This document shows positions 49,104-63,586 of a DNA stretch of 64,000 nucleotides, piece after piece. The translations under genes and the position numbers were made by a program. Numbering within the stretch: the stretch's first letter is position 1; every line of letters begins with the position of its first letter. Below the pieces are notes generated by a model. That model saw only the letters and a list, made by a program, of their open reading frames with translations, did not search any database and had not been told where the DNA came from. The stretch lies in the NCBI GenBank assembly GCA_018340805.1, contig JACMZG010000008.1, positions 19,203,096 to 19,267,095 on the forward strand. The letters run 5' to 3'. This DNA comes from Microvelia longipes (lineage: Eukaryota > Arthropoda > Insecta > Hemiptera > Veliidae).

Positions 49104-49920
49104 TCCAGATGTTACTTTGATCTAAGCCACCGGAAGTTAATTTGACGAGATTACATGCGAGGTTACGGTTCTACGAAAATTCTAACGTGTTATGCAAAAT
49201 CAGCAGTTTGTGTCATAAACTTCAACTTCAGTTTATGACATGAAACCTTATTATAGTCAACAACAACTAACTATACCCTTATAAAGTAGAGGACGATAAC
49301 ATAAGAGTGTTGCTACAACAACCTTCTACTCCTCCATTTTTGTTAGCCAAATTATATTGTAATAATATATTACTTACTATAAGTGAATAAATTATTCTGT
49401 TACAGATTTGTTTATCATTTTTAATATTACAATTTTAGTCAAAGCTCTATAAATGAATAACCAGCATGTTCATTAAGTTCATACTGAGGACGGGTGTAGA
49501 GTTTATACTCGAACATTTAATTACACGGGGTATGCAGCGGAAACATGATGTTTGAACACAATTGAAATGATTTATTGTAATAATATTAGCACGCGTAAAT
49601 GTGTTCTGTGTTGGAATACTCGGTTTTGGCAAAACGTCAAAATTTTGTTATAAAGGTCAGGCCTTGTATAGGAAATGATCAGCTTTTTATTTTACTGTCA
49701 AATGAAACTATCATTCAAATAACTATCGCCTTCTATTCATCTATCTAACATAAAACGAGATGTAAATTTTCCATCTGCCATAGATTTAATAATCTGATAT
49801 GACTTGCTTCTTTGTTCTATAAGCAAATCAGAGGGTATAGCTGTGGGAGGTGACAGCATTACGCATTACATATCGTTCGAAACTGTTTATAACCTAAACC
49901 TCAAATACAAATAATTCTGA
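49104..49920. other. intron sequence, no gene seen
   Basis: No supported feature; a 61-codon minus-strand frame has no motif. Confidence 0.4.
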
Positions 49921-49929
49921 AAATTCTGA

Positions 49930-50645
49930 CCTTTAACCTCCTCCTTCTCCTCCTAACTATTGCTTATTGTAATTTTTAACTTTTAACCTCCTCCTTCTCC
50001 TCCCAACTATTCTTTATTGAAATTTTTTAACTTTTAACCTCCTCCTTTTCCTCCCAACTATTCCTTATTGAAATTTTTTAACTTTTAACCTCCTCCTTCT
50101 CTCCCAACTATTCCTTATTTGTAATTTTTAACCTTTAACCTCTCCTTCTCCTCCTAACTATTCCTTATTGTTTTTAACTTTTAACCTCCTCCTTCTCCTC
50201 CCAACTATTCCTTATTGTATTTTTTTAACTTTTAACCTCCTCCTTCTCCTTCCAACTATTCCTTATTGTAATTTTTTAACTTTTAACCTCCTCCTTCTCC
50301 TCCCAACTATTCCTTATTGTAATTTTTAACCTTTAAACCTCTTCCTTCTCCTCCCAACTATTCTTATTGTAATTTTTAACCTTAAGCCTCCTTCTCCTCC
50401 CAACTGTTGCTTATTGTAAAAGTTTAACCTTTAACCTCCTCCTTCTCCTTCCAACTATAGCTTATTGTAAAATTTTAACCTTCTCCTATTCCAACTATAG
50501 CTTATTGTAAAATTTTAACCTTCTCCTATTCCAACTTAGCTTATTGTAAAATTTAACCTTCTCCTATTCCAACGATAGCTTAAAAATTTAACCTTTAACC
50601 TCCTCCTTCCAACTATAGTTTATTGTAAAAATGTAACCTTTAGCT
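49930..50645. repeat. about 44-bp pyrimidine-rich minisatellite
   Basis: Some sixteen units of TTTAACCTCCTCCTTCTCC, CAACTATTCC and TTATTGTAAT. The right-hand units are shortened (TTCTCCTATTCCAAC). Strong strand asymmetry: the + strand is mostly pyrimidine. Confidence 0.95.
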
Positions 50646-50679
50646 CCCTCTCTTACCACTCATCTAATGCGACTCGCAA

Positions 50680-50850
50680 CTCATTTGTTTTGTATTTTTC
50701 AAAGAAAATGTGCTAACTCCTTTAAAGATAAACAGTAACTAAGCTTTAAACTAGTGCAAATAATATAGTGCGTACTGCTAATTTTAGAGTTTTGTATAAT
50801 CAACTGGATAATTATGCGCATTTCCTTCGAAAAATACAGACAAAATGAGC
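50680..50850. mobile_element. MITE with TTTTGTATTTTTCAAAGAAA ends
   Basis: The left end CATTTGTTTTGTATTTTTC and right end GAAAAATACAGACAAAATG are inverted, with GTGC/GCGC and CATTTTC-type steps inside. A second copy lies at 60015-60180. Both sit beside the AACCGGAAC-type repeat. Confidence 0.65.
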
Positions 50851-51890
50851 AATGCTTATGACAAATGGGTAACTGCTTAGGATCTTGAGCATAAACCGGA
50901 ACCTAATGCAAGAAATGTGTCGTAAAGCACGGAATCACGCATTCCATATTAAATTCGCCTGATATGAGGACCACCGCGCCAGAATTTTATGAACTACGAT
51001 AAGTTATCGAAGGTTCTTATCACGTCGTGTTATGTGTTATAAGTTAGTCTCATAAAACTCAAGAAAAAGTTAGGATAGAAATTCCAACAAATCACGTCAA
51101 ACTTCTTAAGTTTCATTAATAAAAACTTTTGCCCCCAATAGCAAATCCAATAAAATAAAATTAATTATTAGGAAAGAGTTAGGAAGGATTTTTCCGGACC
51201 AACTTTGGTCCATAACTTATCCGGCTTGATTATGAGTTTTTATTGGGTATTAGTTTTACCGAGGTGGATCTATCTAAAGATTTCACGCTTTAGTAAGGGA
51301 TGGAAAGTCATTAATAGCCGAGAGATGATGAAGAGGGACGCTCAAGAATTTTAATATCTTGTGCCGGACAAGACAAGGTATTGTGTTCACCCTTTGATAG
51401 GACCCTCCGACCCTATACTCTCCCTACAACTTTTCTTTTAATAAAATACTTGTTATTTATTATGATTGTGTTCTATTTAATATGATGGTACTGATCCCTT
51501 ACTATCGACACGAGTGGGTCCTTGTGTTATTAGTTTTTATCATTAGACATATCTAATATTTGATTGTCAATAAGAGGGAATGTTTTATGAAGCCATACAC
51601 CTGCCTTATAACATGCAGATGAGATATCTGCGTCTCAGTCATCAGCCATTCACTTAACCGAATGTTATTGCTATGCACTTGAACCTTATTTCATCTTTTG
51701 AAAATCAATGTAGAGCAACTTTTTAGAAGATAACGCTAACAGTGTCAGTGATTAGAATTCCTAACTCTCGAATCTGTATAAACTGTTATTATCGACAGTG
51801 GTTATTTTAGAAGTTATACTGTCTTAGTCCTTGCGTTTGCTATAATTACCCTATTTGAAACTTTGACGCAGTAATGTTAAGTAAAAATTA
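50851..51890. other. intron sequence, partly shared with 59570-60010
   Basis: 50880-51000 contains GCATAAACCGGAACC and ACCACCGCGCCAGAATT, related to the tandem-like repeat at 59570. The remainder shows nothing assignable. Confidence 0.4.
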
Positions 51891-51894
51891 TTAC

Positions 51895-52642
51895 AAAAAA
51901 ATCGGGTACGGGGTACCTCAGAACTTTTCTCATCGGATTCGCTAAGCTCATCCTCCCTACTTCGGACTCGCCTTCAGAATATACAATTCGCCAAATTTAT
52001 ACTGCGACACGTCTTCGGACTCGCTTCGCTCGTCCTCCAGATAGTAAATGTAAATCCGTTTCATTCTCAGCGGTCACCGGTACAGCACTAACCACTCTCA
52101 ATGCTGCTTAATTTTTATGATCCAACAAAAATCATGGATATACTTGTTGAACGAAAATTAATGTACTTATTTAATAAGTAAGTAAAGGTTACTTTACTTA
52201 TTATACTTGTACTAAATTTCAGTTCAATTGAATCATTTTCTGATTTTTTACAATTTTTAAATCACATGTGTTATTCTTATACATGGCTACATACGTGCCA
52301 AATCACAATCCGATCGCATACTTTTTCCGCGTTTTTTATTTTTTTTTTTGAAATTTTGCTGAGTCACTATTGTGGGTTAATGAAGTCATAAAAAAATTAT
52401 TTTCCAAATAGCACAATTACAGCGGTAGATTGATTTTTTACGAAGTTTCAACTCTCTAGCACACTGGGCACTACGATGATAACAGACACACACACAGACA
52501 GGCAACTTTATAAAACCAATCAGGGGGCCTGTAAAACACCTGAAACGGATAATTTCGGTTTCATCGCGGTTTAGGATTTTTTTTTTGCAAACACAATAAT
52601 TTTCTATATACCTACGGTATAAATGAGGAAAAGTAAAAATCT
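51895..52642 (-). mobile_element. 5S-rRNA-derived dispersed element, copy 7 (full length)
   Basis: A complete minus-strand copy of about 750 bp. The 3' end is the complement of AAAAAATCGGGTACGGGGTA at 51895. The 5S-like block is the complement of 52070-52122. The 5' end carries ACCTACGGTATAAATGAGG at 52617. Body landmarks: TGATGATAACAGACACACA-type, AAGTTTCAACTCTC, CCAAATCACAATCCGATCG. Confidence 0.8.
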
Positions 52643-53280
52643 ATGAGAAAAAAATGTTACAATTCCTTGTTACAACAAAAAGTATAATGACATGTTGGCT
52701 CTGACTTTCTTAATGACTCGGATGGGTAGATATAATGTCATGTGATATGAAATCTTTCTCTTTCTACTAATAAGTATGCAATACCACACGTCACTTATTC
52801 GTCTTGCCATAGACTATTCGGCACGCCTTTCTTCAACGAAAAGTCCTACAGGCCTTGAGATTGGGTCAAAGGAGGTAATAGTCATTACTTTAATTACCTA
52901 ATGAAGTCTCTGCATGTAATAATTACTAGGACTCAATATTACGTCTATACATACTATTCTATCTTAAGACTTGTTAAGGTCTTCCTAGTCCTCATCTATT
53001 TGTTCAGGCTCCAGTACGCAAGGTAGTATCTTAGGCTTTATTCTTTACACCCTTGATATGTCCGTCCACTAATCTTATAGCCTTTTCAGATGATAAGGCC
53101 TCTATTAATAAAAGTCAAGTTACACCCAGCACCATCTTCTACTTCTTTGAAAAACTGTGCTTGTCACGAAAAGCTTTACGTCAGGTCTTCTTAAAGACAC
53201 TCTTTCTCCAGTCGCACTTAACCAGGTTTAGAAATCTTAGTATTTTAAGTATATTGACGACTTATTTGTATTGTTGGCAG

Positions 53281-53391
53281 ATGGTGCGAAGTAGTTCGAT
53301 GGGTGAAACGGTTTCACCCGGTTCATCGATAGCGTCATCATCCCACTCACACACACATTCGCATGATCTTAAAGACAACGCGTATCTTAAG
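53281..53391 (+). CDS. vg: vestigial, coding exon 2
   Basis: Thirty-seven codons, phase 0 at both ends, between an acceptor ending TTGGCAG and a donor GTAAAT at 53392. It reads MVRSSSMGETVSPGSSIA, then SSSHSHTHSHDLKD and NAYLK. The Ser-rich stretch with a His/Ser repeat ahead of an acidic residue and a Tyr-Leu pair resembles the segment of insect Vestigial just before the TDU domain, whose start is typically YL followed by SCVxFTxYxGD. The TDU itself must be in exon 3, beyond the window. Joined in frame to exon 1 it continues HYDR to MVRS. The open frame extends upstream of the acceptor by 76 codons without similarity, and that part is taken as intron. Confidence 0.72.
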
Positions 53392-55766
53392 GTAAATATC
53401 TAATACTTTTTATTTTTATCAAATACGGAATAAATATTATCATGCTATATATTTATTTCCAGGATTCATCCTAACCTTAAAGTTGTTATATAGTTGTTTT
53501 AATGCGTTAAAAGAGTAACTGTGTTCATTTTAATTATGGATCATTATAATTATAATGAAGTAAAAATTAACAAATTATTGTTAATGAAATGAATTTTGAA
53601 TTTAATTCTATGTTTTGTTTATGATTTTTATTTGGATTAGTCGCGGGTTTAAGCTAGATACTGGATTTTGTCGTAGCTGCAATAACACGATGTCCTAGAG
53701 CAGTGCAAAAACTCTGAAGTTTACTCTATGGGAGGAATCTTAGTGATCATGGCAATAAATTAATCAATGCTTAAGGCTGTGCCAAACACATCAATTTATC
53801 TGACGCGGTTATCTAAGAAAAGCTTGAACCATTTCAACTTAAGTTTGTTTAGGTGTTTTATCAATTTACTTTTTAAAGTTAATCCATTCTTAATTAATCA
53901 AATACTTGATTAATTAAGTATGGACCAACTTATATAATTAATGCTACAATCACACAACAACAGTTAATGCAGTTACAAAGATAGTCGATTCCATAAAAGA
54001 TTAAAATTCATTTCATGTCATTAACTCACTTGTCAAATAATGATTACGATCAATCTAGTGTTTAGTTGTTTCCGAAAGTATAATACTATCTATTTCGTTA
54101 ACAAACTATCTATAAAATAAAGGATAACATAAACAAACTGGAGTTAGAATCTGAACGTTACAAGTAAACCAAGGATTATGCGAGCTTGTAGCGATCCTAA
54201 CAACACGGGCGACCTGCCCTACTCGCATTTAAGTCACACCAAGCTAGCTTTAAAAACAATTTAAAATTATTACTATAAGATAAAAATACAGGTAGACTTG
54301 TAGCTTTGTCCTTTTATAAAACTAATTATTTGTTTTTTGTTTTAATTGTGAGGCATTGTTCTTGCGGGGACTTACTCGGGCTCCTAACTCCATTAGTCAC
54401 TCAACTTATCCCTTACAGCTTCTTTTTTTAAGAAAAAAACATTTACTTCTTCTATGTTCGTTCCTCTTTATTTTATTTATAGTATTAATTTTATTTTATT
54501 TTTTGTGTGCAAAGTTTAAAACTATTCCAGATACTTATAATAGTTATAGAGGACTGAATTATATAAAATACACTCGGGTATACTGAATCAGATTAAAGAT
54601 TTCTACTGAGATACAAGGAATCAGAAAAAGAATACATTTTATACGTCGAGTTTTAAATAAAGTTCAAACATTAGCTATTTTAAGTAAGACGCTTGGTTTT
54701 GATTTCTCAGAATTTCTTTTTTTATTTTTCTTAAAACTGCTGTCTTATCCTAGAATTGTATCGTTGCCAAGACCAGAGGCTTGTTCATACGATAGTTGGT
54801 TCATCATGTCATGAGCATGACATAAGATGAAGGTTTCCTATAGCCATCCAAGCCGTCATCGATAATATAAGTATTTTTCATGAGAAAAACTTCATTGTTC
54901 TTCTAAAGTATGTTAAACTCGTATCTTCTATTTTTTACAATAAAAGTTGCCATGTATGGAAAGAAGCTTACCTATCTTATTTATGAAAATTACGCTAGTA
55001 ATGTCGTCAGCGTGAACGGCAGAGGAGGGGATCGATTCCGAATCCAAAAATATTTATATATCTTATTGCTTTATATCAAAGTGTCTTGTTGAATTTGAAG
55101 GACCAAGACACAAAGAGTTGAGGCTGTTATTATATTTCAGAGTCTAAGAGTGGTGAAACGTGGACATTTGATGAAAAAAGTGGTTGTCACATTTTTATCT
55201 TCACTTGCCCTACTGATATGAGAGATGTTTAGATGTTATGTAGTTATGGAGATGTTATGTTTAGAGATGATGTGTATGAGACAAATGTTTTTATTTGATA
55301 CTTGTGATTTTTGCAAATAATGAAAAATGGGATGCATTATAATTGAATACAGCTTCCAATATATTGGTACGTCAAAAGACTATAGGCCTATTCCTGCATT
55401 TAACAATGGTTAAGGATAGCTCGATAAAATGTTATATTAATCGGAAATTTCGATTGAAGGATAAATTAGGCACAAGCTTTGTCGGATCTCTTTGTCCTAA
55501 ATGTTTATTTATATTCGGTTGTCTTGCATTCTGAATTGTCTTTTTTGTTTGTCTAGTTTATTTTTAAGTCTATATTTTTTCAGAGTACACTACGCTAATT
55601 TCTGAGCTCCGCAGATATCTATCTTAAATAAATAGTACTTAGTGAACCACTTATCGTTCTCTTTAAGTTCAATATTTATAATTTTAGCCAAGATGAAAGG
55701 ATTGCCACTTGTTCCGCCTATTTGCATATGACAAGAAAATTTAATTTTTTTTAATAGTAAACCATA
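53392..55766. other. vestigial intron 2, first part, no element seen
   Basis: AT-rich. Small frames at 54356 and 54910 have no motif. No repeat family of this window recurs here, so it is the longest repeat-poor stretch after exon 2 and a reasonable place to look for control elements. Confidence 0.4.
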
Positions 55767-56452
55767 TTTTTACTTTTCCTTCTGTTTGCAAAAAAATCCG
55801 AAACCGGGATGTCGCCGGAATTATCCGTATAAGGTGTTTTTAATGCCTCCTGAGTGGTTTTTTACATTTTTTTCTGTCTGTATGAGTGTGTCTGTTATCA
55901 TCGTAGCTCCTAGTGTATTTATGCTATAGAGGGTTGAAACTTTGTAGAAAAATCAGTCCACCACTGTAGTTGTGCTATTCGGAAAAAATATTTTTATAAC
56001 GTCATTAACCCCAATAATGGGTCAGAAAATTTTTAAAAAATCATAGAATGGGGAAAAAATGATGCAATCGGATTGAGATTTGGAGATTTGCCAAGTTTCA
56101 TCTCATTATCAGCATTATTTCATTTTTTTATTGAATGAATTGCGCACGTTTTTTAAAATTGTAAAAAATCGGAAAATGATTCAATTAAGTTAAAAATAAG
56201 TACAATGTGTATACTTAACTTTATAAATAAGTACATCAACTTTCGTTTCATACAAAAGTATATTCATGATTTTTGTTGGATCAATAAAAATTAAGTATAG
56301 CATTGTGTTAGTGCTGTATGGGTGACCTCTGAGAATAAAACGGAAGTATTTACTATCTGAGGACAGCAAAGCGAGTCTGAAGTTGGGATATTGAGCGTAA
56401 CGAATCCGATGTGATGAGGAAAAGTTCCGAGTACTCCGTACCCGATATGTAT
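55767..56452 (+). mobile_element. 5S-rRNA-derived dispersed element, copy 8
   Basis: Plus-strand full-length copy. The body contains TGTTATCATCGTAGCTCC, ATAACGTCATTAACCCC and TTTCATCTCATTATCAGC. The 5S-like block is at 56277-56342 (TTAAGTATAGCATTGTG, TGCTGTATGGGTGACCTC, GAGAATAAAACGG), more diverged than copy 4. The 3' end GTACTCCGTACCCGATATG lacks the T-run. Confidence 0.78.
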
Positions 56453-56459
56453 AATTGTA

Positions 56460-57620
<1,161 letters not shown>

Positions 57621-58675
57621 TATCCTGAAGCGGTTTTATTTTTACTTTGTGACGCAATATGCTTTTTTATGATTGCATTGAACATTTATTAAATTTATAA
57701 AAATAAGTATTAACGCTTGACATATTATATCGGAATTATGATTAACAATCATTGAAGAATTTTTCTTAAAACCAACAAACGTCTTAATCATTATTAACTA
57801 CTTATGTTTCAACTACACGAATATTTTATAATCAATCTTCAGTTATTCAGTAGAATATCTAGACATACTAATTATTTTATACAAGTACTGCTTAAACTAT
57901 TATGTTCTTGATGTAAGCAATTTTAGAGCTATTGATTAGATCAGAAGGCTTTTAGTTCAATTTTACATGGGTGTCTAATATACATTTTTAAGAGAAACAT
58001 AAAATTATAAGCAAACAAGCATCACTACTATAGTTGCACATTGCATGTTTCTTAAAAATCACATATAGGGGCTAGTTTCTTGCTTAAAGCTCAAAACATC
58101 TTCTTTTAACCTTTCTAAAATATTAGGTCTTTAGCACTTCAACATTTATATTTTAGTAAATTTGATACCTTTTAAATATTTTCGGATTGCCTTCTAAAAT
58201 ATTAGATTGATATTAGATTATACCTTAAATTTGTTTCCTTTAAATTTTTTTTTTTTTTTTTATTTATTCATTTTTTATTAATATGTTTATTTCCTATTTT
58301 ATTTTCTTATGTTTATTATTTTATTTTTACTTTTTATTTTTTTTAAAACTAAACATAGTATATTTATAAGTTTATTATTTTCTTAAATCACTCTTAATTC
58401 TTTGTATAGTTTTATTTTATATTATCTATCCGCTACTAATATTTTGTTTTAATATTCATTACTCATATAGATAATGTATGTATATTACATTATTTAAATT
58501 TTAATCCAATGCCTATTAATGAACCCTATTTACTATTATTAAAAATCTTGTACTTATTTCTTTTTTAAGCGAATTTCCTTTGGAAATTCGGCTAATGGGA
58601 TAGGCGTCATGGCGGAATTCGAACTCGGACACGACACAAATCCGTTTCAGAGGTCCTAATGACGAAAAAAAAATT
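57621..58675. other. AT-rich intron sequence, no gene seen
   Basis: T-rich low-complexity patch at 58237-58340; no supported feature. Confidence 0.4.
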
Positions 58676-58679
58676 TCGC

Positions 58680-58681
<2 letters not shown>

Positions 58682-58770
<89 letters not shown>

Positions 58771-58836
58771 TATATATATTATATAATATATATATATATA
58801 TATTATATATATATATATAATATATATATATATATA

Positions 58837-58889
<53 letters not shown>

Positions 58890-58920
58890 ATATTATATAT
58901 TATATATATATATATATATG
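58682..58920. repeat. (TA)n microsatellite, about 240 bp
   Basis: TA repeat with many slips; overlapping Tyr/Ile frames are not genes. Confidence 0.97.
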
Positions 58921-58939
58921 TAATGTATGTATTTCTAGA

Positions 58940-59540
58940 CACTTCTTGTAAACACTGTATCTTACGAACGGAAACACTTTTTTAACCAAACTTGGTACAA
59001 AAATCAATCTTAGAGAGGACACGAACCAGGTTTTTGTGACGTCATTAACCCGGTTTGCTGACTCAAGCAAAATTTTCAAAAAATCGGCAAAATTCAAGGG
59101 TTAATATTTTTTGCCGCGAAAAAGGTCAATATTTATGTTTTTTGAGACGCTGAATCGAATGAAACCAGTCCGATGTCGATACGACCACTATAAGTGACCT
59201 AAAAATCAAAAAACCATTCTAAATTCCCCAAAAACCAAAAATTTAGGTCGATAAAAATAAATTTCGAGTAGGGTGTAGTTTCTATGGTAATTTTGGGCGC
59301 TGAATCGAATGAACCGGTCCGAAGTCGATACGACCACTTTAAGTTACCAAAAAGTCGAAAAAAACCACAAAAATTATAGAAAACCAAAATTACGGTCGTT
59401 GAAAATTAAATATCGACTAGGGTGGTTCGTTTTCAATGTTTTTTGGGCCTCTGAGATGAATGCCAGTGGTCCGGAGTCAATACAACCACTCAAACTCAGG
59501 GTACCTGGGTTCACAATCCTGGAAGGGTCGATCATTTTTT
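58940..59540. repeat. degenerate tandem repeat of about 180 bp plus a 5S-element body fragment
   Basis: GCTGAATCGAATGAA followed by GTCCGAAGTCGATACGACCA recurs at 59147 and 59289 and, more diverged, near 59450. 58988-59080 contains the ACAAAAATCAATCTTAG and GACGTCATTAACCC body phrases of the 5S-derived family. Confidence 0.6.
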
Positions 59541-59544
59541 ATCG

Positions 59545-60180
59545 TTTTTAGCGAATTTCCTTTTTTTACTTAAATATAAGTTTTACAACTAGAGAAATAA
59601 TTCTGGCGCGGTGGTCTGCATATCGGGCGAATTTCCTTTGGATGCGAGCACTCAAACCCAGAGTACCTGGGTTCAAATCCTAGTAGGGACAACAATTTTT
59701 TTATCGTTTTTTTTATCGTTTTTTTTACCTAAATATAAGTTTACAACTAGAAAATAATTCTGGCGCGGTGGTCCGCATGTCGGGCGAATTTCCTTTGATG
59801 CGTGTTTCCGTGCTTTTTATATAAGTTTACAACTACTAAATAAATAATTCCGGCGCGGTGGTCCGCTGTCGGGCGAATTTCATTTAGAATACGTGTTTCC
59901 GTGCTAAACAACCCATTTCTTGCTTATGCAAGAACCATGCCCATTGCGTGGTTCCGGTTCATGCTTTAGAACCTAAGCAGTTACTCAATTGTCAAGCACT
60001 GCTCGTAACGTCATTTTGTCTGTATTTTCCAAAGAAATGCGCGTAAAACCTTTAAAGATAACTGACTAAGCTTAAAGATAAGTAACTAAACTTTAAACTA
60101 GTGCAAATAATAGTGTGTACTTCTAATTTTAGAGGCATAGTTTGTACAACAACTGGATGATTAATGCGCATTTTCTTACA
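59545..60180. repeat. tandem TTCTGGCGCGGTGGTCCGCA units running into a MITE copy
   Basis: The unit of about 110-175 bases with GGCGCGGTGGTCCGCATGTC and GGGCGAATTTCC occurs at about 59603, 59759 and 59851. 59890-60010 has GAACCATGCCC and GGTTCCGGTTCATGC. 60015-60180 matches the MITE at 50680-50850. Related diverged copies are at 32101-32570 and 50851-51000. Confidence 0.65.
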
Positions 60181-61360
60181 TTAAATGTAAAAGTAATAAA
60201 ACTTTTATACATATAATATAAATATATTTATTACCTAAGGAATAGCTTTTTTTATTAAAAGACATTAAAGTCGATACATTTTACATTGGCCGTGTTATTA
60301 ACAGTCAGTATTTCTCTATAACTGGTTCAATACTTAATTTTAACATGACGATATAAAAGTATCACGGAGACAGCTTGGCTATTTGAGTGAAAAATCTTAC
60401 CAGCCTTGTATACAAATTGAAAAAATACAACTTTATTTTTATAAATGTTAATTAGCTAATAAAAATATAACATGTACGAAGATGAGCTATAAATAAATGG
60501 TACAGAACTTCGCCAGCTGTATGTTTTGCGAGTTAGTACATGACGAGTTATTATAGAAGGAACTTGTAGTTGTATCACTGACATGACCAGGTCTTCTAGT
60601 TTTATATGTCAGATGATGACACTTGGTAACTTATTAAATAAGTGAAAGTTAATAGACCGAACTGTTTGTACTTTAGACTGATTGACTATTCCACGCATGT
60701 TTTTATATGTACTGAGAATCTTCGTATATTTACAACGCAGAAATATATCGAAGATTTTTTAACTTTCTTTGGAGATTTTATAATATGTAAACATGCCAAC
60801 ATATTACTGCCTTTCCTCAGTCCTTATCTATTAATATGAGACCTTAATAAAAAAAGGTATGAGAGATCAAATCAAATACGAACTACCAAAAAGAATTATA
60901 CCATCCAAATCTTTTTTAACAGGAAAAATGGAAAAAATACAAAAAGGGAAGGTTGGATCTATACTGAGTATTTGATTCGACTTGATCTTTGCAAACAATT
61001 TCAATTTTAGAATGAACAATTACTAACCTATATAGTCACCGTGAAAATCATTTTTGTTTGCTGTTGGAACTAGTTAAGACAGATCTAGTATCATGTTTTG
61101 CTCTTTCATCTATAAGATTTTGGTGCTTTGATTATTGTTCTGTTAAGGAACTGGTCACAAGCTAGATTGAAAATCAACTATAAAAGTGAATTTTCCATTA
61201 CTTTATCTCTCTCATTAAGTAAAAATCTTTACACTTTTCTATTTTATTAAACGATACAGAGATATTATAATGGACAGTCAAAAAAGTTGTGACATGAAAA
61301 ATGTTTACAAAAAAGAAAAAAGCAGTCCAAAAAATAGTTGAAAAATAAAAGAGGAAGAAG
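60181..61360. other. intron sequence, no gene seen
   Basis: AT-rich, no supported feature. Confidence 0.4.
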
Positions 61361-61560
61361 TCTCTCTACAAAAACATATTTCTTTATAGCAAAGCGCTTT
61401 TAACCTAACAAAAGGCCATCATCAGTGCTAGCCGTTGAATAAATAAGAGGGTGATAGATGAGTCTTGCCAATCAGATATCAAAGATTAAGTCTATCTTTG
61501 ATATCTTGTCAGTAAGACTCATCTTTCACCCCTACTCCATTAACGCTCACCTTAGTTTTC
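61361..61560. mobile_element. Penelope-like terminal fragment with hammerhead-like core and palindrome
   Basis: Minus strand 61399-61428: CTGATGA, T, GGCCT, loop, AGGTT, AAAAGC, a decayed hammerhead-like core (first G of GAAA lost). 61449-61542 is a palindrome (GGGTGATAGATGAGTC left, GACTCATCTTTCACCC right; centre near 61490). The left part resembles the palindrome at 8780-8963. Confidence 0.5.
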
Positions 61561-62000
61561 ATAGTCGAAAAACTTTTTATTTTATAAGTTTTGATTTTAG
61601 GTGTACCAAATATCTGGTGTATCAAGTTATAGACATAGGCTATTAAGAACTATGGAAACAGTTATATAGTAGAGAACGTCCATTCATAAATATTCCAAGT
61701 AATTTTTGTAGATATTTAAAAAAGTCTGGGTTATCTGGTCAACAATTTTACCAAGCGACCTGAATATTTGTGTACAAGGGTAAAAGGAAAGGAGAAAAAT
61801 GTGAGAAAAATGTGATTGGAAGAATGTTTGAAGCCGCAAATGATTGGGTAACCTCAGACTAATTCTTTCTACCATGTGAACGGAGCTCCAGTCGCACTTC
61901 TCTACCCTTTATAATATTTGTAATCACTTTTATCTCGCTTTTTAATTTTACTCTTTTCTTAATTATTATTATTATTTCTATTTATTATTAGAATTAGCAT
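61561..62000. other. intron sequence up to the assembly gap
   Basis: No supported feature. Confidence 0.4.
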
Positions 62001-62902
62001 NNNNNNNNNNNNNNNNNNNNNNNNNNNNNNNNNNNNNNNNNNNNNNNNNNNNNNNNNNNNNNNNNNNNNNNNNNNNNNNNNNNNNNNNNNNNNNNNNNNN
62101 NNNNNNNNNNNNNNNNNNNNNNNNNNNNNNNNNNNNNNNNNNNNNNNNNNNNNNNNNNNNNNNNNNNNNNNNNNNNNNNNNNNNNNNNNNNNNNNNNNNN
62201 NNNNNNNNNNNNNNNNNNNNNNNNNNNNNNNNNNNNNNNNNNNNNNNNNNNNNNNNNNNNNNNNNNNNNNNNNNNNNNNNNNNNNNNNNNNNNNNNNNNN
62301 NNNNNNNNNNNNNNNNNNNNNNNNNNNNNNNNNNNNNNNNNNNNNNNNNNNNNNNNNNNNNNNNNNNNNNNNNNNNNNNNNNNNNNNNNNNNNNNNNNNN
62401 NNNNNNNNNNNNNNNNNNNNNNNNNNNNNNNNNNNNNNNNNNNNNNNNNNNNNNNNNNNNNNNNNNNNNNNNNNNNNNNNNNNNNNNNNNNNNNNNNNNN
62501 NNNNNNNNNNNNNNNNNNNNNNNNNNNNNNNNNNNNNNNNNNNNNNNNNNNNNNNNNNNNNNNNNNNNNNNNNNNNNNNNNNNNNNNNNNNNNNNNNNNN
62601 NNNNNNNNNNNNNNNNNNNNNNNNNNNNNNNNNNNNNNNNNNNNNNNNNNNNNNNNNNNNNNNNNNNNNNNNNNNNNNNNNNNNNNNNNNNNNNNNNNNN
62701 NNNNNNNNNNNNNNNNNNNNNNNNNNNNNNNNNNNNNNNNNNNNNNNNNNNNNNNNNNNNNNNNNNNNNNNNNNNNNNNNNNNNNNNNNNNNNNNNNNNN
62801 NNNNNNNNNNNNNNNNNNNNNNNNNNNNNNNNNNNNNNNNNNNNNNNNNNNNNNNNNNNNNNNNNNNNNNNNNNNNNNNNNNNNNNNNNNNNNNNNNNNN
62901 NN
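62001..62902. other. assembly gap of 902 Ns
   Basis: Unresolved bases; frames across it are meaningless. Confidence 1.
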
Positions 62903-62949
62903 GCGAACAATCCCTATTGATAGAAAGATCCGAGACTCCCACCCAAGTA

Positions 62950-63554
62950 AAGTAACAACTTTATTTTATTTATTTAGCATGCTAATCATTCCAATCTAAA
63001 AAGGACTTAAAAATGTTATTATAATTTAACCGGTTTGCTACGATATATTGTAACTCGCGAACCCCCTTATGACTTTCCATAAAACCTCAGGCTCCGGACC
63101 AATGACCCATTCTAAGATTCGACATAAAACAAAAACAGATGCGGCTATATCCGCTCTTAAACATCATTATAAAAATGAAACCTTTGCTTTTTCGGAATTT
63201 AACCCTCAGATTAGAAAGAACAATCAAGAACAATTGCAGATTCCATACATGTTTATTCCAACATCATGGAACTTAACTCAAATAGCCCCTAGAAAAGTAA
63301 TATTAAATGTGTTTACTTCTCCCAATGATAATTAGAATTTGCACCTATTATTATTATTTGTTTATAGAATTAAATAATAGACATAATATGTTAAAGTCCA
63401 ATATGAAAATTATTGTTTATATTTAATGAGGCAAATGCAAATGTATCAATGTAACTCATAAGCAAATAAAGATCATATCTTATCTTTAAAATATATATAT
63501 ATTTAAATATATATATATATATATATAATAAATAATATATAAAATATATATATA

Positions 63555-63586
<32 letters not shown>

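Noticed and set aside
61959..62942. Two minus-strand frames of over 300 codons
   Set aside because: They run through the block of Ns and have no sequence content.
63069..63335. 88-codon frame after the gap
   Set aside because: The matching segment at 56580-56880 has stops and shifts; the frame exists only because of small indels in the poorer copy.
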